Shown here piece by piece: positions 8,427 to 16,860 of a stretch of 64,000 nt of DNA. The DNA comes from Candidatus Baltobacteraceae bacterium (GTDB lineage: Bacteria > Vulcanimicrobiota > Vulcanimicrobiia > Vulcanimicrobiales > Vulcanimicrobiaceae), in contig DASXGW010000012.1 in the NCBI GenBank assembly GCA_036488875.1, positions 62,001-126,000 of the forward strand, read 5' to 3'. Position 1 is the stretch's first letter, and every line of letters begins with the position of its first letter. A model generated the notes under the pieces. It was not told the DNA's origin and ran no database searches. It saw only the letters and a list, made by a program, of their open reading frames with translations. The position numbers and the translations under genes are program-made.

Positions 8427-9767
8427 GTGAACGCAAGAGACGCGCTCGCGCTCCTGCTCGCACTCTCGACCGGCGCTTGCGCCGGCCCCGATGCAGACGT
8501 CGCCGCGGGCAGCGGCGGTATGATACCGGCGAGGCCGCTCGCGATCGGCTCGCGCGGCAAGATTCGGCACGTCATCGTCGTCGTTCAAGAGAACCGCAGC
8601 TTCGACAACTTTTTCGCCACGTTTCCCGGCGCCGACGGCGCTCGAAGCGGAGCGACGCATAGCGGCGCGGTGTACCCGCTGAAAAAATCGACCCTCGTTC
8701 AAATCCCCGATTTGTGTCATTCGTACAAGTGCTACCGTTGGGACTACGACCAAAAGAAGATGGACGGATTCGACACGTCGGCGTATTTCGTCGGTGCTAC
8801 GGGATTGGCGCCCTATCAGTACGTCGACCCGGCGCAGATTCGCCCGTACTGGACTTTGGCGCAACGCTACGTCCTTGCCGATCGCATGTTCCAAACGCAG
8901 GGCAGTGCCAGCTTCACCGCCCACCAGGATTTAATTGCCGGCGATACGCCGGTCGATCCGTACGCCGACGTCATCGACGTACCCGACGCCAGTGCCCCGT
9001 GGGGATGCGACGCGCCCGCCGGCACCACCACGCCGACGATCGGACGCTTCGGAGCGTATTCGTTCGGCGGTCCGTTCCCGTGCTTTACGTATCGGACGAT
9101 CCGCGATCTCTTAGATGCGGCGCACGTAACGTGGAAGTATTACACGCCCTCACTCGAGCAAAGAAAAGAAGGCGGTTGGATTTGGAACGCCTTCGAGGCG
9201 ATCGATGCGGTACGGCACGGGCCGGAGTGGCGCACGAACGTCTCGTCGCCGAACACGAACTTCTTCGCGGATATTACGGCCGCGGCGCTGCCGAACGTGT
9301 CCTGGGTGATCCCCGACGGAATCGACTCGGACCATCCGGGGCGGACCTCGGACACGGGACCGTCTTGGGTAGCTCAGATCGTCAACGCGGTTGGAAAGAG
9401 CAAGTACTGGGATTCGACCGCAATCGTCATCGTGTGGGACGATTGGGGTGGTCTCTACGACCACGTCCCGCCGCCGCAGCTCGGATACGGCGGCTTGGGT
9501 TTTCGCGTCCCAGGGATTATCGTCTCCGCCTATGCGAAGAAGGGCTACGTTTCGCACACCCAATACGAGTTCGCGAGCATTTTGAAGTTCGTCGAAGACA
9601 ATTGGCGATTGGGTCGCCTCAATCGTAACGACCGGCGCGCCAACAGCATCGTCGACTCGTTCGACTTCGCGCAGCGGCCGCGCCCGTTCGCTCCGATAAC
9701 GGCAAAATATACGCTGCAGTACTTTTTGCATCGACCGCCAAGCAATGTGCCCGTAGATGATGAATAG
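8427..9767 (+). CDS. exported phosphoesterase (phospholipase C / acid phosphatase family), copy 1
   Basis: 446 residues starting at GTG 8427, two bases after the previous stop. The N-terminus is a lipoprotein-like signal (LALSTGAC). The mature part is a PF04185-type phosphoesterase: VVVQENRSFDNFFATFPG near the start supplies the metal-binding Glu/Asn, HQDLIAGD is mid-protein, and WDDWGGLYDHVPPP is a second metal-site block. Members cleave phosphoric esters, including phospholipids, outside the cell. The protein is very similar along its whole length to the product of 13514-14860, so the two look like a local duplication. The next gene starts within its last codons. Confidence 0.87.
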   Translation: MNARDALALLLALSTGACAGPDADVAAGSGGMIPARPLAIGSRGKIRHVIVVVQENRSFDNFFATFPGADGARSGATHSGAVYPLKKSTLVQIPDLCHSYKCYRWDYDQKKMDGFDTSAYFVGATGLAPYQYVDPAQIRPYWTLAQRYVLADRMFQTQGSASFTAHQDLIAGDTPVDPYADVIDVPDASAPWGCDAPAGTTTPTIGRFGAYSFGGPFPCFTYRTIRDLLDAAHVTWKYYTPSLEQRKEGGWIWNAFEAIDAVRHGPEWRTNVSSPNTNFFADITAAALPNVSWVIPDGIDSDHPGRTSDTGPSWVAQIVNAVGKSKYWDSTAIVIVWDDWGGLYDHVPPPQLGYGGLGFRVPGIIVSAYAKKGYVSHTQYEFASILKFVEDNWRLGRLNRNDRRANSIVDSFDFAQRPRPFAPITAKYTLQYFLHRPPSNVPVDDE

Positions 9768-10770
9768 AAGCAACCGCGTCGCTCTCGCCGGCGTTCTTTT
9801 TGCGTCGATCGCGCTGGCCGCTTGTGCCGGTCGCGGTGGTTTGCCCGCGATTTCACGTTCCGCGCTGCGCTCGATCGACGCCTCCGCTTCGAACGGCCAT
9901 CTGTACGTCGTAAACGGGGGCAGCGACAAGGTTACCGTGTACGCACCCGGAGGCAGCTCGGCGGTGCGCACCATCGGGAAAAACATTCGGTATCCGCAGG
10001 CGCTGGCGTTCGACGCGCGAGGGAATCTCTACGTCGCCAGCGCGAGCGGCCACGTGACCGTTTATGCGGCGGGGCAAAAGAAGCTGCTGCGAACCGTTAG
10101 CCAGGGCATGAAGCACCCGGTGGCCCTGGCTTTCGACGGCAGCGACAACCTGTACGTCGCAAATCTGAACGCGGGCGTTACCGTTTACAGAGCCGGCAGC
10201 ACGTCGGCCTCGAGGACGCTGAAGCACTTGCGTCAGCCGAGCAGCCTCGCCTTCGACGCGTCGGGCAACCTCTACGTCGGCAGCAGCGACGCGGTTACGG
10301 TCTACGCTCCCGCGCGTACGTCGCCGTTGCGCACGATCAAACATGGCATCGTGCCCGAAGGGTTCAACTATCCGCGCGCCCTAGCGTTTGACGCCGCCGG
10401 AAATCTGTACGTCGCCAATGCAGATGCCGGCAGCGTAGTCGTGTACGCTCCCGGCGGCAGCGCTCCGGTAAGGACGATTCGCTCGGGCATCATCTATCCC
10501 GATGCTCTCGCACTCGATGGAGCGGGAAATCTCTACGTTGCCAACGCTTTAGGCTTCGTCACCGTCTACGCACCGGGCAGTACGGCCGTGATGCGAACGA
10601 TCGCGCAGGGCGTCGTGTTTCCCGTCGGGCTCGCGCTCGACGGCAGCGGAAACCTCTACGTCGCAAGCCTCGGCAGCGTCGTCACGGTCTATGGATTTGG
10701 CAGCACCACGGTCAGCCGCGTGATCGCTAGCGGCGTCAGTTATCCGCAAGCCGTTGCGATCGGCCCTTAA
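9757..10770 (+). CDS. NHL-type beta-propeller lipoprotein
   Basis: 337 residues beginning MMNRSNRV with a signal ending in the lipobox LAAC. The rest is about seven copies of a 40-residue unit with the core LAFDASGNLYVAN followed by VTVYAPGS and RTI, typical of NHL/SMP-30-like propeller blades. Function is unknown; such proteins bind ligands or other surface proteins. It overlaps the upstream phosphoesterase by 11 bases, so it is probably co-translated. It also overlaps the convergent propeller gene by four bases. Confidence 0.85.
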   Translation: MMNRSNRVALAGVLFASIALAACAGRGGLPAISRSALRSIDASASNGHLYVVNGGSDKVTVYAPGGSSAVRTIGKNIRYPQALAFDARGNLYVASASGHVTVYAAGQKKLLRTVSQGMKHPVALAFDGSDNLYVANLNAGVTVYRAGSTSASRTLKHLRQPSSLAFDASGNLYVGSSDAVTVYAPARTSPLRTIKHGIVPEGFNYPRALAFDAAGNLYVANADAGSVVVYAPGGSAPVRTIRSGIIYPDALALDGAGNLYVANALGFVTVYAPGSTAVMRTIAQGVVFPVGLALDGSGNLYVASLGSVVTVYGFGSTTVSRVIASGVSYPQAVAIGP

Positions 10771-12176
10771 CGCCGCATAAAGCGGTAAACGTTACCGGCG
10801 CTGTCCGCCTCGTAAACGCCGCTTGGGACGATGGCCGGCGAGGCACCGAAATCCGCGGGCGCCGCGTACTTCCATAGCTCTCTCCCCGTTCGCAGGTCGA
10901 GTGCTACGAGGTTTTGATCGAGCCCGGCGAAGGCGAGGCCGGGAACGATCGCCACATATCCGACCAAACGGCTCTGCATGCTGCGAGACCACAGAACGGT
11001 TCCGCTTTGATTCATCGCTACGACGCGGGCGACGTGACCAACGAAAGCCTCCTTCGGATATCCGCGTGGTTCAATCGCGCATATGACCCGATCCGGCAGC
11101 ATCGCGGCGTCTTCCGACGATGCAAACGTTCCGGCGCCGACGACGATCGTCGATCCGTCCGTGGAAGGCGTGGCGAAGCCTCCGACGCCGCCGTAGCTGT
11201 TGTTGAGCGTGCTCGTCCACGCTTCTCGCCCCGTCGATGCGAGCAGCGAATAGAACGTGCCGTTCTTGTTGATGAAGGACGCGTGGTGGGCGGATACGAG
11301 TACGCCGCCTCCGGTGTCGGAATCTTCGAGGGATTGCTTCACCGCAACGAACGTCCACGCGACTTTTCCGTCGAGTTTCAGTGCGACGGCACCGTCGGCC
11401 GTCGTAACGGGGCTCTGACACGTATTGCCGGTTCCGAAAATCAAATGCGTTCCGTCGTAAGCGAGCGCGCCCCAAACCCCGCCTCCTCCGTATGGAGTGA
11501 CTTTGGGGTTAACGTGCCAGTCCCAGCGGACCGCACCGGTCGCTTCATCGAACGCCGTCACCCCGCCGTTAAGGCATCCCGGGGCATCCCCTCCCGCCGA
11601 TCCCGTGTACACGGTGCCGCCAACAGCGATGGCAGCGGCGTGTGCGATGCCGTCTGTCCGGTGACGCCACAGCATTCTTCCGGTGAGCATGTCGATTGCA
11701 AAGAAAAATGAAGGAGCAGCCAATCCAAGCGGACTGCTGAGCTCGTTCCCGACGAACAGCTTTCCATTTGCGGGATCGATGACCGGCGTTTGCACCGCTT
11801 TGCCGCCGAGAACCGTTTTCCACAGCAGCTTGCCGTCTTGTGCCCGAAAATCGTAAACGGTCGCCCCGAGCTTCGCAAGGCCAAGCGTGACGATGACGAC
11901 GTTACCATCCCATACGAGCGGGCTCGCGATGACCGCGTCTTTGACGGAACTTTTCCACTTGAGGCGCAGGGACTTGACGTTTGCGGCGGTGATGCCGGCG
12001 CTCGACTGAAAACCCGAGCGCTTATCGTCGTGAGCAAACGTCGTCCAGTCGTCCGCAGCGTATGCATTTTCCGCAACGTTTGGTTCCAAGCCGAAAGCGT
12101 TCTGCGCGACGGGCGACCCCGCGGCGCAGCCGGATAAGAGCAAAGCAAGTAAGCAAGCGCGGTAACGCACCGTCAA
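10767..12176 (-). CDS. PQQ-type beta-propeller repeat lipoprotein
   Basis: About 469 residues with a lipobox LSGC close to the N-terminus. Repeats such as DGKLLWKTVLGGKAVQTPV, TGRMLWRHRTDG, TGAVRWDWHV and TGRELWKYAAP are the tryptophan-docking motifs of PQQ-like eight-bladed propellers, as in BamB and quinoprotein dehydrogenases. I see no catalytic dehydrogenase signature, so an adhesive or scaffold role is likelier than redox. The start at 12176 is TTG; a GTG two codons in (12170) gives almost the same signal peptide. It is transcribed after the GloVer-repeat gene, 12 bases away. Confidence 0.83.
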   Translation of the reverse strand: MTVRYRACLLALLLSGCAAGSPVAQNAFGLEPNVAENAYAADDWTTFAHDDKRSGFQSSAGITAANVKSLRLKWKSSVKDAVIASPLVWDGNVVIVTLGLAKLGATVYDFRAQDGKLLWKTVLGGKAVQTPVIDPANGKLFVGNELSSPLGLAAPSFFFAIDMLTGRMLWRHRTDGIAHAAAIAVGGTVYTGSAGGDAPGCLNGGVTAFDEATGAVRWDWHVNPKVTPYGGGGVWGALAYDGTHLIFGTGNTCQSPVTTADGAVALKLDGKVAWTFVAVKQSLEDSDTGGGVLVSAHHASFINKNGTFYSLLASTGREAWTSTLNNSYGGVGGFATPSTDGSTIVVGAGTFASSEDAAMLPDRVICAIEPRGYPKEAFVGHVARVVAMNQSGTVLWSRSMQSRLVGYVAIVPGLAFAGLDQNLVALDLRTGRELWKYAAPADFGASPAIVPSGVYEADSAGNVYRFMRR

Positions 12177-12188
12177 GCCCTCGCGAAG

Positions 12189-13460
12189 TTAGAGCGCAAT
12201 TTTGTAAATCGTCCCGCTGTCATGGCTCCCGCCGATAAATGTGGTGCCGTACAGTGCTCCTTTGAGCTCGACGAGCTGGCCTTGAGCGACGGCGCCGTCG
12301 GAAACTCCCCCGAACTCATGTAAGACGTCGTACGTGCCGTTCTCGTCGATTGCAAAAAGCGTTCCGCACCCCAACGATCGTTGGGAACAATGAACGCTGC
12401 CGCCCACGGTCGTGGTTCCGTACAAAACACCGTCGACGTTGGTCAGATTCTCGTACGGGTTGCCGCCTTCCGAGCCGTTGCCGAATCGTTGACGGATCTT
12501 TTCGGTGCCGGTCGTCGTGATGCTGAACACGGTCCCGCAGCCGCGGCCGCCCGTGCACGCCGTTCCCGCACCGGAAAACGTAACGCCGTAAAGCGAGCCG
12601 TCTACCGCGATCAAGCCGGCACGCGGACTCGCGCCGTCGTTACCGCCTCTGAACGCGTAGAGCACCTTCTCCGCGCCGGTTGGGCTCACCGCGTAAACGG
12701 TACCCTCCCACTTCGAACCTCCCGCTACCGTCGTGCCGTAGAACGCGCCGTTGAGATACGTAAGATTTCCGATTGGCACGTCGCCGTCGCCCGCAGCACC
12801 GCCGCCTTTGAAATGGTACACCGTTCGAAACACACCCGACGGGCTCACTTTGAAGACGGTGCCGCAACCGTTTAACACCTTACACGTACCGCCGCCGCCG
12901 AACGTTGAAGTACCGTAGAGCCAGCCGTTGAGCTCGACGAGATTGGTTTGGGGAGTCGAGCCATCGGTCGTTCCATGAAATCTGTAGAGGATCCGCTCGT
13001 TCCCCGACGCGTCGACGGAAAATACCGTACCGCAGCCGCTGCCGTAGCCGTAGTTTCCATAATGGCAATGTCCGCCGCCGCCGCTCGTCGTTACGCCGTA
13101 AAGCAGCCCGTTTACGGCAGTCAGACCTGCGTAGGGATTCGATCCGTCCTCGGTAGCTCTGAAGCTATAGATCACCTTTTCTCGACCGCGGGTCGTGATC
13201 TCGAAAACCGAGCCTTGACCGTAGGCTCCCCCGTTGTAGGTTGTCCCGTAGAGCTTGTCACCCATGACGACCAATCCCATCTCCGGGTTCACCCCATCGG
13301 GAACGCCTTTAAAGCCGTACAGAAGCTGGTACGTAGGCGCACGCGGGGGGATAAGCGGACGCGCAACGACGTTCGGAGTCGTGCCGGCGGTGCCGCCAAG
13401 CGGGCCGCACCCCGCAATGGTAAGGCAAAGAAGAACACGCATCAGGGTGGTCTTGGACAT
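12189..13460 (-). CDS. GloVer-type tandem-repeat lipoprotein (TIGR03803-like)
   Basis: 423 residues with the lipobox IAGC (Cys18). Seven tandem units carry LYGTTYNGG-type cores, each followed by a G.VF.I/V hydrophobic strand and KVLYAFRGGNDG-type linkers, matching the repeat family named for its Gly-Leu-Val-like pattern. The function is unknown. The family is common in soil bacteria and probably forms an exported propeller. The gene is divergent from the second phosphoesterase, with only 53 bases between the starts, so promoters must overlap. Confidence 0.85.
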   Translation of the reverse strand: MSKTTLMRVLLCLTIAGCGPLGGTAGTTPNVVARPLIPPRAPTYQLLYGFKGVPDGVNPEMGLVVMGDKLYGTTYNGGAYGQGSVFEITTRGREKVIYSFRATEDGSNPYAGLTAVNGLLYGVTTSGGGGHCHYGNYGYGSGCGTVFSVDASGNERILYRFHGTTDGSTPQTNLVELNGWLYGTSTFGGGGTCKVLNGCGTVFKVSPSGVFRTVYHFKGGGAAGDGDVPIGNLTYLNGAFYGTTVAGGSKWEGTVYAVSPTGAEKVLYAFRGGNDGASPRAGLIAVDGSLYGVTFSGAGTACTGGRGCGTVFSITTTGTEKIRQRFGNGSEGGNPYENLTNVDGVLYGTTTVGGSVHCSQRSLGCGTLFAIDENGTYDVLHEFGGVSDGAVAQGQLVELKGALYGTTFIGGSHDSGTIYKIAL

Positions 13461-13513
13461 GCGGTATCGTTCTGCCGAAAGGCAACCATAGGCCTGCCGA
13501 CCAACATCGCGAC

Positions 13514-14860
13514 GTGCCGCGTGGCGTATTGCTGCTTTTCATCGCGATCGCAACAGCGTGCTCCCCATCGCCGGGGAGCATCTCTGCTTCGGGCGCTTTT
13601 CCGATCGGGCTTCCCGCTCGCGCGCCGTCCGCGCGTCCCGGAAAGATCGCGCATCTGGTGATCGTCGTCCAGGAAAACCGTAGCTTCGATAACTTCTTCG
13701 CGACGTTCCCGGGTGCGGACGGCACCACGAGCGGTCGAGTCCACAGCGGCGCAACCTATCCGCTCAAAAAGTCCGGTCTGATTCAGATACAGGACATATG
13801 CCATTCGTATCAGTGCTACCGTTGGGATTACGACCACAAGAAAATGGACGGTTTCGATCTTTCGGCAAATCTTGTGGGTGCTTCAGGACTCGCACCGTAC
13901 CAATACGTCGATCCCGCGCAGATTGCGCCGTATTGGACCATTGCGCGGCGCTACGTTCTCGGCGACCGGATGTTCCAGACGCAAGGCAGCTCGAGTTTTA
14001 CCGCGCATCAGGATTTAATTGCCGGCGATACCGCGTTTGCTCCCGACGAGCGCGCCATCGACCTGCCCAACGGCCTTCCATGGGGATGCGACGCGCCGGC
14101 CGGAACGCACACCGCGGCGATCAAGCGCTTCGGCCAATACATCCCCCTCGGCGGTCCGTTTCCGTGCTACAAGTATGCGACCTTGCGCGATCTCCTCGAC
14201 GCCAAGGGACAGTCCTGGAAGTATTACACGCCCTCAAGCCATCCGCGTCAGCAAGGCGGACGTATCTGGGATGCGTTCGACGCGATCGACGCGGTGCGGC
14301 ACGGGCCGGAGTGGGCCACCAACGTGTCCTGGCCGAACACGAATCTCTTCTCCGATCTGAGCGGCGGCCGGCTCGCGGCTGTCTCGTGGGTGATACCGCA
14401 AGGTGGAGATTCCGATCATCCCGGTTATAAGTCCGACACGGGTCCATCGTGGGTCGCCCAGGTCGTCAACGCGATCGGCAAGAGCAAGTATTGGAACTCG
14501 ACGGCGATCGTCATCGTATGGGACGATTGGGGCGGCATGTACGACCACGTGCCGCCGCCGCAGCTCGGCTACGGCGGTTTAGGGTTTCGTGTCCCGATGC
14601 TCGTGGTTTCACCGTACGCCAAGCGAGGCTACGTTTCGCACACGCAGTACGAGTTTGCCAGCATTCTCAAGTTCGCCGAGGACAACTGGCATTTGGGCCG
14701 GCTCGGACATAACGACCGCCGCGCGACGAGCATCGCCGACTGCTTCGACTTCACGCAGGCGCCCCGCAAGTTCGCGCCGATCTCCGCAAAATATCGTCTC
14801 GAGTATTTCCTGAAGCGCCCGCCGTTTAGCGGCAAAGAAGCGATCGTCGACTCATACTAG
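13514..14860 (+). CDS. exported phosphoesterase (phospholipase C / acid phosphatase family), copy 2
   Basis: 448 residues from a GTG start, with a signal ending in the lipobox-like ATAC. It has the same family landmarks as the copy at 8427: VVQENRSFDNFFATFPG, CYRWDYDHKKMDGFD, SFTAHQDLIAGD and WDDWGGMYDHVPPP. Long blocks are identical between the two, while the signal peptides and a few loops differ. A paralogous pair with distinct substrates or expression is likely. Its 3' end overlaps the convergent MATE gene by nine bases. Confidence 0.87.
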   Translation: MPRGVLLLFIAIATACSPSPGSISASGAFPIGLPARAPSARPGKIAHLVIVVQENRSFDNFFATFPGADGTTSGRVHSGATYPLKKSGLIQIQDICHSYQCYRWDYDHKKMDGFDLSANLVGASGLAPYQYVDPAQIAPYWTIARRYVLGDRMFQTQGSSSFTAHQDLIAGDTAFAPDERAIDLPNGLPWGCDAPAGTHTAAIKRFGQYIPLGGPFPCYKYATLRDLLDAKGQSWKYYTPSSHPRQQGGRIWDAFDAIDAVRHGPEWATNVSWPNTNLFSDLSGGRLAAVSWVIPQGGDSDHPGYKSDTGPSWVAQVVNAIGKSKYWNSTAIVIVWDDWGGMYDHVPPPQLGYGGLGFRVPMLVVSPYAKRGYVSHTQYEFASILKFAEDNWHLGRLGHNDRRATSIADCFDFTQAPRKFAPISAKYRLEYFLKRPPFSGKEAIVDSY

Positions 14861-16270
14861 GCGCTCGTGCGTCTTGCGCTTCCAGACGAACTCGTAGTAG
14901 CAAAACTGTAATAGCAAGCTCACGCAGTACGCGGCCGGATAACCGATCCAGACGCCGTCGAGTCCGACCTTCTGCATGAGGATCCACGCAACCGGAACTT
15001 CGACACCCCAAATGACCGCGATGCCGATGACGGTCGGCCATAAGACGTCGCCGCTGCCGCGCATGGTACCGCTGAGCACGGCGCTGTTGCCGAAGACGGC
15101 GTAGCTCCACAAGGTAATCATCAGCAGCTCGTGCGCGATCTGCAAGGTGTGCGAATCGGTGATGAACCACCCGAGAATCACCCATGCGAAAATGTAACAG
15201 AGCGCGATCAAGATGCCGCCGACGACGTAGTTGAGCCCCACCGCCGAGCGGATCACGCTGCCGAGCTTGTCCTCGCGCTTGGCTCCGATGCACTGCGCGC
15301 CGAAGATCGAAGCCGCGATGCCGATCGAGATGGCCGGAAACTGGACGTAGCCGACGATCTGGTTGACGGCGCCGTACGCCGCCGTTGCGCTCGAACCGAA
15401 ATGGTTGACGAACGTGATGACCGCGATCTCGGCCAGCGAGACCATCATGACCTGAACGCCGGTGGGCACGCCGATCTTGAGCACCGACCACAGGATGCTC
15501 CAGTCGATGACGAAATCGGAAATCGTTTCGCGATCGATCTTCAACGGATTGTCCCGCCACCGCAAGTAGAAGATCATCCAGGTCAACGCCGCGACGTTGG
15601 CGATGAGACCGGCGACGGCGGCGCTGACCACGCCGAGCTTCGGCAGACCGAACCAGCCCACGATGAAGAGCGGCGTGATCGCAATCGCCAAAACGCTGGA
15701 AACGATCAGCGCGTAGAAGGGCGTCGTGGAGTCGCCGGTTCCCCGCAAAATCGTCGCGTAAACGAAATAGACGAAGAAGGCGGGCATGACCAAAAAGATG
15801 ACCTTCGCATAGGCGTCGGCCATGCCGATGATGTCGGACGGCGTGCGCAACCACGCGAGCATCGCCGCCGATCCGAAGTATCCGACGACGGCGACGACGA
15901 TGCCGAGATAGAGCGCCGCACCGAGTACCGTTCCCGCGATGCGCTTGACTTTATGGATGTCGCGCGCGCCGAAGGCCTGACCCACCAGGACCGTTCCGCC
16001 GCTGCTGACGCCGAAGACGAACGAGAATAGCAAAAAAACGACCGGAAAGACCGCCGACACCGCGCCGAGCGCCTGCGTGGAAATCAGCCGCCCGATCCAA
16101 ATGCTGGCGAACGTCTGCGACGCGGACTGCAGCGCGTTGCTGAGCATCAAGGGGACGAGAAAGACGAGGAGGATCTGCCACATCGGCTTCCCCTCCTCGA
16201 AAACGTTGACGCCGTGCCGTCGCGCCTGCTGCGGCGTCTCCGCCGGCGGCGCAGTCTCGGCCTGACTCAT
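14852..16270 (-). CDS. MATE-family multidrug/metabolite efflux pump
   Basis: 472 residues of a twelve-helix MATE transporter. Family features include MLSNALQSASQTFASIWIGR near the first helices, VFPVVFLLFSF, the loop GGTVLVGQAFGARD, and the symmetric second half with SIGIAASIFGAQCIGAKR. These pumps export drugs or metabolites in exchange for Na+ or H+. It lies two bases downstream of the PadR-type regulator on the same strand, so pump and regulator are probably one transcript controlled by the operator at 16806-16837. Confidence 0.92.
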   Translation of the reverse strand: MSQAETAPPAETPQQARRHGVNVFEEGKPMWQILLVFLVPLMLSNALQSASQTFASIWIGRLISTQALGAVSAVFPVVFLLFSFVFGVSSGGTVLVGQAFGARDIHKVKRIAGTVLGAALYLGIVVAVVGYFGSAAMLAWLRTPSDIIGMADAYAKVIFLVMPAFFVYFVYATILRGTGDSTTPFYALIVSSVLAIAITPLFIVGWFGLPKLGVVSAAVAGLIANVAALTWMIFYLRWRDNPLKIDRETISDFVIDWSILWSVLKIGVPTGVQVMMVSLAEIAVITFVNHFGSSATAAYGAVNQIVGYVQFPAISIGIAASIFGAQCIGAKREDKLGSVIRSAVGLNYVVGGILIALCYIFAWVILGWFITDSHTLQIAHELLMITLWSYAVFGNSAVLSGTMRGSGDVLWPTVIGIAVIWGVEVPVAWILMQKVGLDGVWIGYPAAYCVSLLLQFCYYEFVWKRKTHERLV

Positions 16271-16272
16271 GA

Positions 16273-16791
16273 TTACTCCTGTGCGAGCAGCGTGTAAATC
16301 TCTTTGCGCGTTTTGTTCAACACGTCTTGAACCTTTTCGATCGTTTCCGGTTTCGACGACGGCCCGATTTGCGCGATCGCCTGCATCAACCGCTCCGCGG
16401 CTTCACGCAGCGCCGAGTTCGGCGTAGCCTTGGCCTCGCTCTCTTCGGAATCGTCCTCAAAAAGATGTTCGAAGAAGTTTCCCGCGCCGGCGGTGTGCTC
16501 TTCCAAATGACGCCGTCCTTTTTCGGTGATCTCGTAGATGCGGCGCTCGCCCTCGGCGCGACTGCGAACCAGTCCCTCTTCCTCGAGCGCATTGAGAATC
16601 GGATAGATCGAACCCGGACGCGGCGGCCGCCAACCCTTCTCGGCAAACAGCCGCATCAGGTCGTAGCCGTGCCGCTCGCTTTCAGCCAGAAACTTGAGAA
16701 TGACGAACTTCAGAATGCCCCGGCGCAGCTTTCGGCCGGCTTTCCAGTGCCTGCCGACGTCGCCCATTCGGAACGCAAACCCGTGATGCAT
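16273..16791 (-). CDS. PadR-family transcriptional regulator
   Basis: 172 residues. The winged-helix part (residues about 25-95) shows FVILKFLAESERHGYDL, RPGSIYPILNALEEEGLV and RRIYEITEKGRRHLEE, the PadR/Vir signature. The C-terminal helices would dimerise. PadR proteins usually repress their own operon and a pump until a toxic ligand binds. A GGGAGGA ribosome site (16801-16807) lies nine bases before ATG 16791. A consensus-like promoter with an inverted repeat lies immediately upstream, and a MATE pump immediately downstream, which together support an autoregulated efflux operon. Confidence 0.92.
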   Translation of the reverse strand: MHHGFAFRMGDVGRHWKAGRKLRRGILKFVILKFLAESERHGYDLMRLFAEKGWRPPRPGSIYPILNALEEEGLVRSRAEGERRIYEITEKGRRHLEEHTAGAGNFFEHLFEDDSEESEAKATPNSALREAAERLMQAIAQIGPSSKPETIEKVQDVLNKTRKEIYTLLAQE

Positions 16792-16805
16792 GAACCCACA
16801 TCCTC

Positions 16806-16837
16806 CCGATATATCGATATGCTATTCGATATATCGG
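16806..16837 (-). promoter_or_regulatory. palindromic operator for the PadR regulator
   Basis: CCGATATATCG (16806-16816) and CGATATATCGG (16827-16837) form a perfect 11-base inverted repeat with a 10-base centre; each arm is itself palindromic. The arms lie in the promoter spacer and just downstream of the -10 box of padR, where bound repressor would block RNA polymerase. Assignment to PadR is inference from position. Confidence 0.8.
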
Positions 16838-16847
16838 AATATGTCAA
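16819..16847 (-). promoter_or_regulatory. sigma-70 promoter of the padR-MATE operon
   Basis: On the minus strand TTGACA (16847-16842) is followed after exactly 17 bases by TAGCAT (16824-16819). A perfect -35, a 4/6 match at -10 and ideal spacing make this the clearest promoter in the window. It is interleaved with the operator repeat. Confidence 0.82.
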
Positions 16848-16860
16848 TAAATACGACCGC

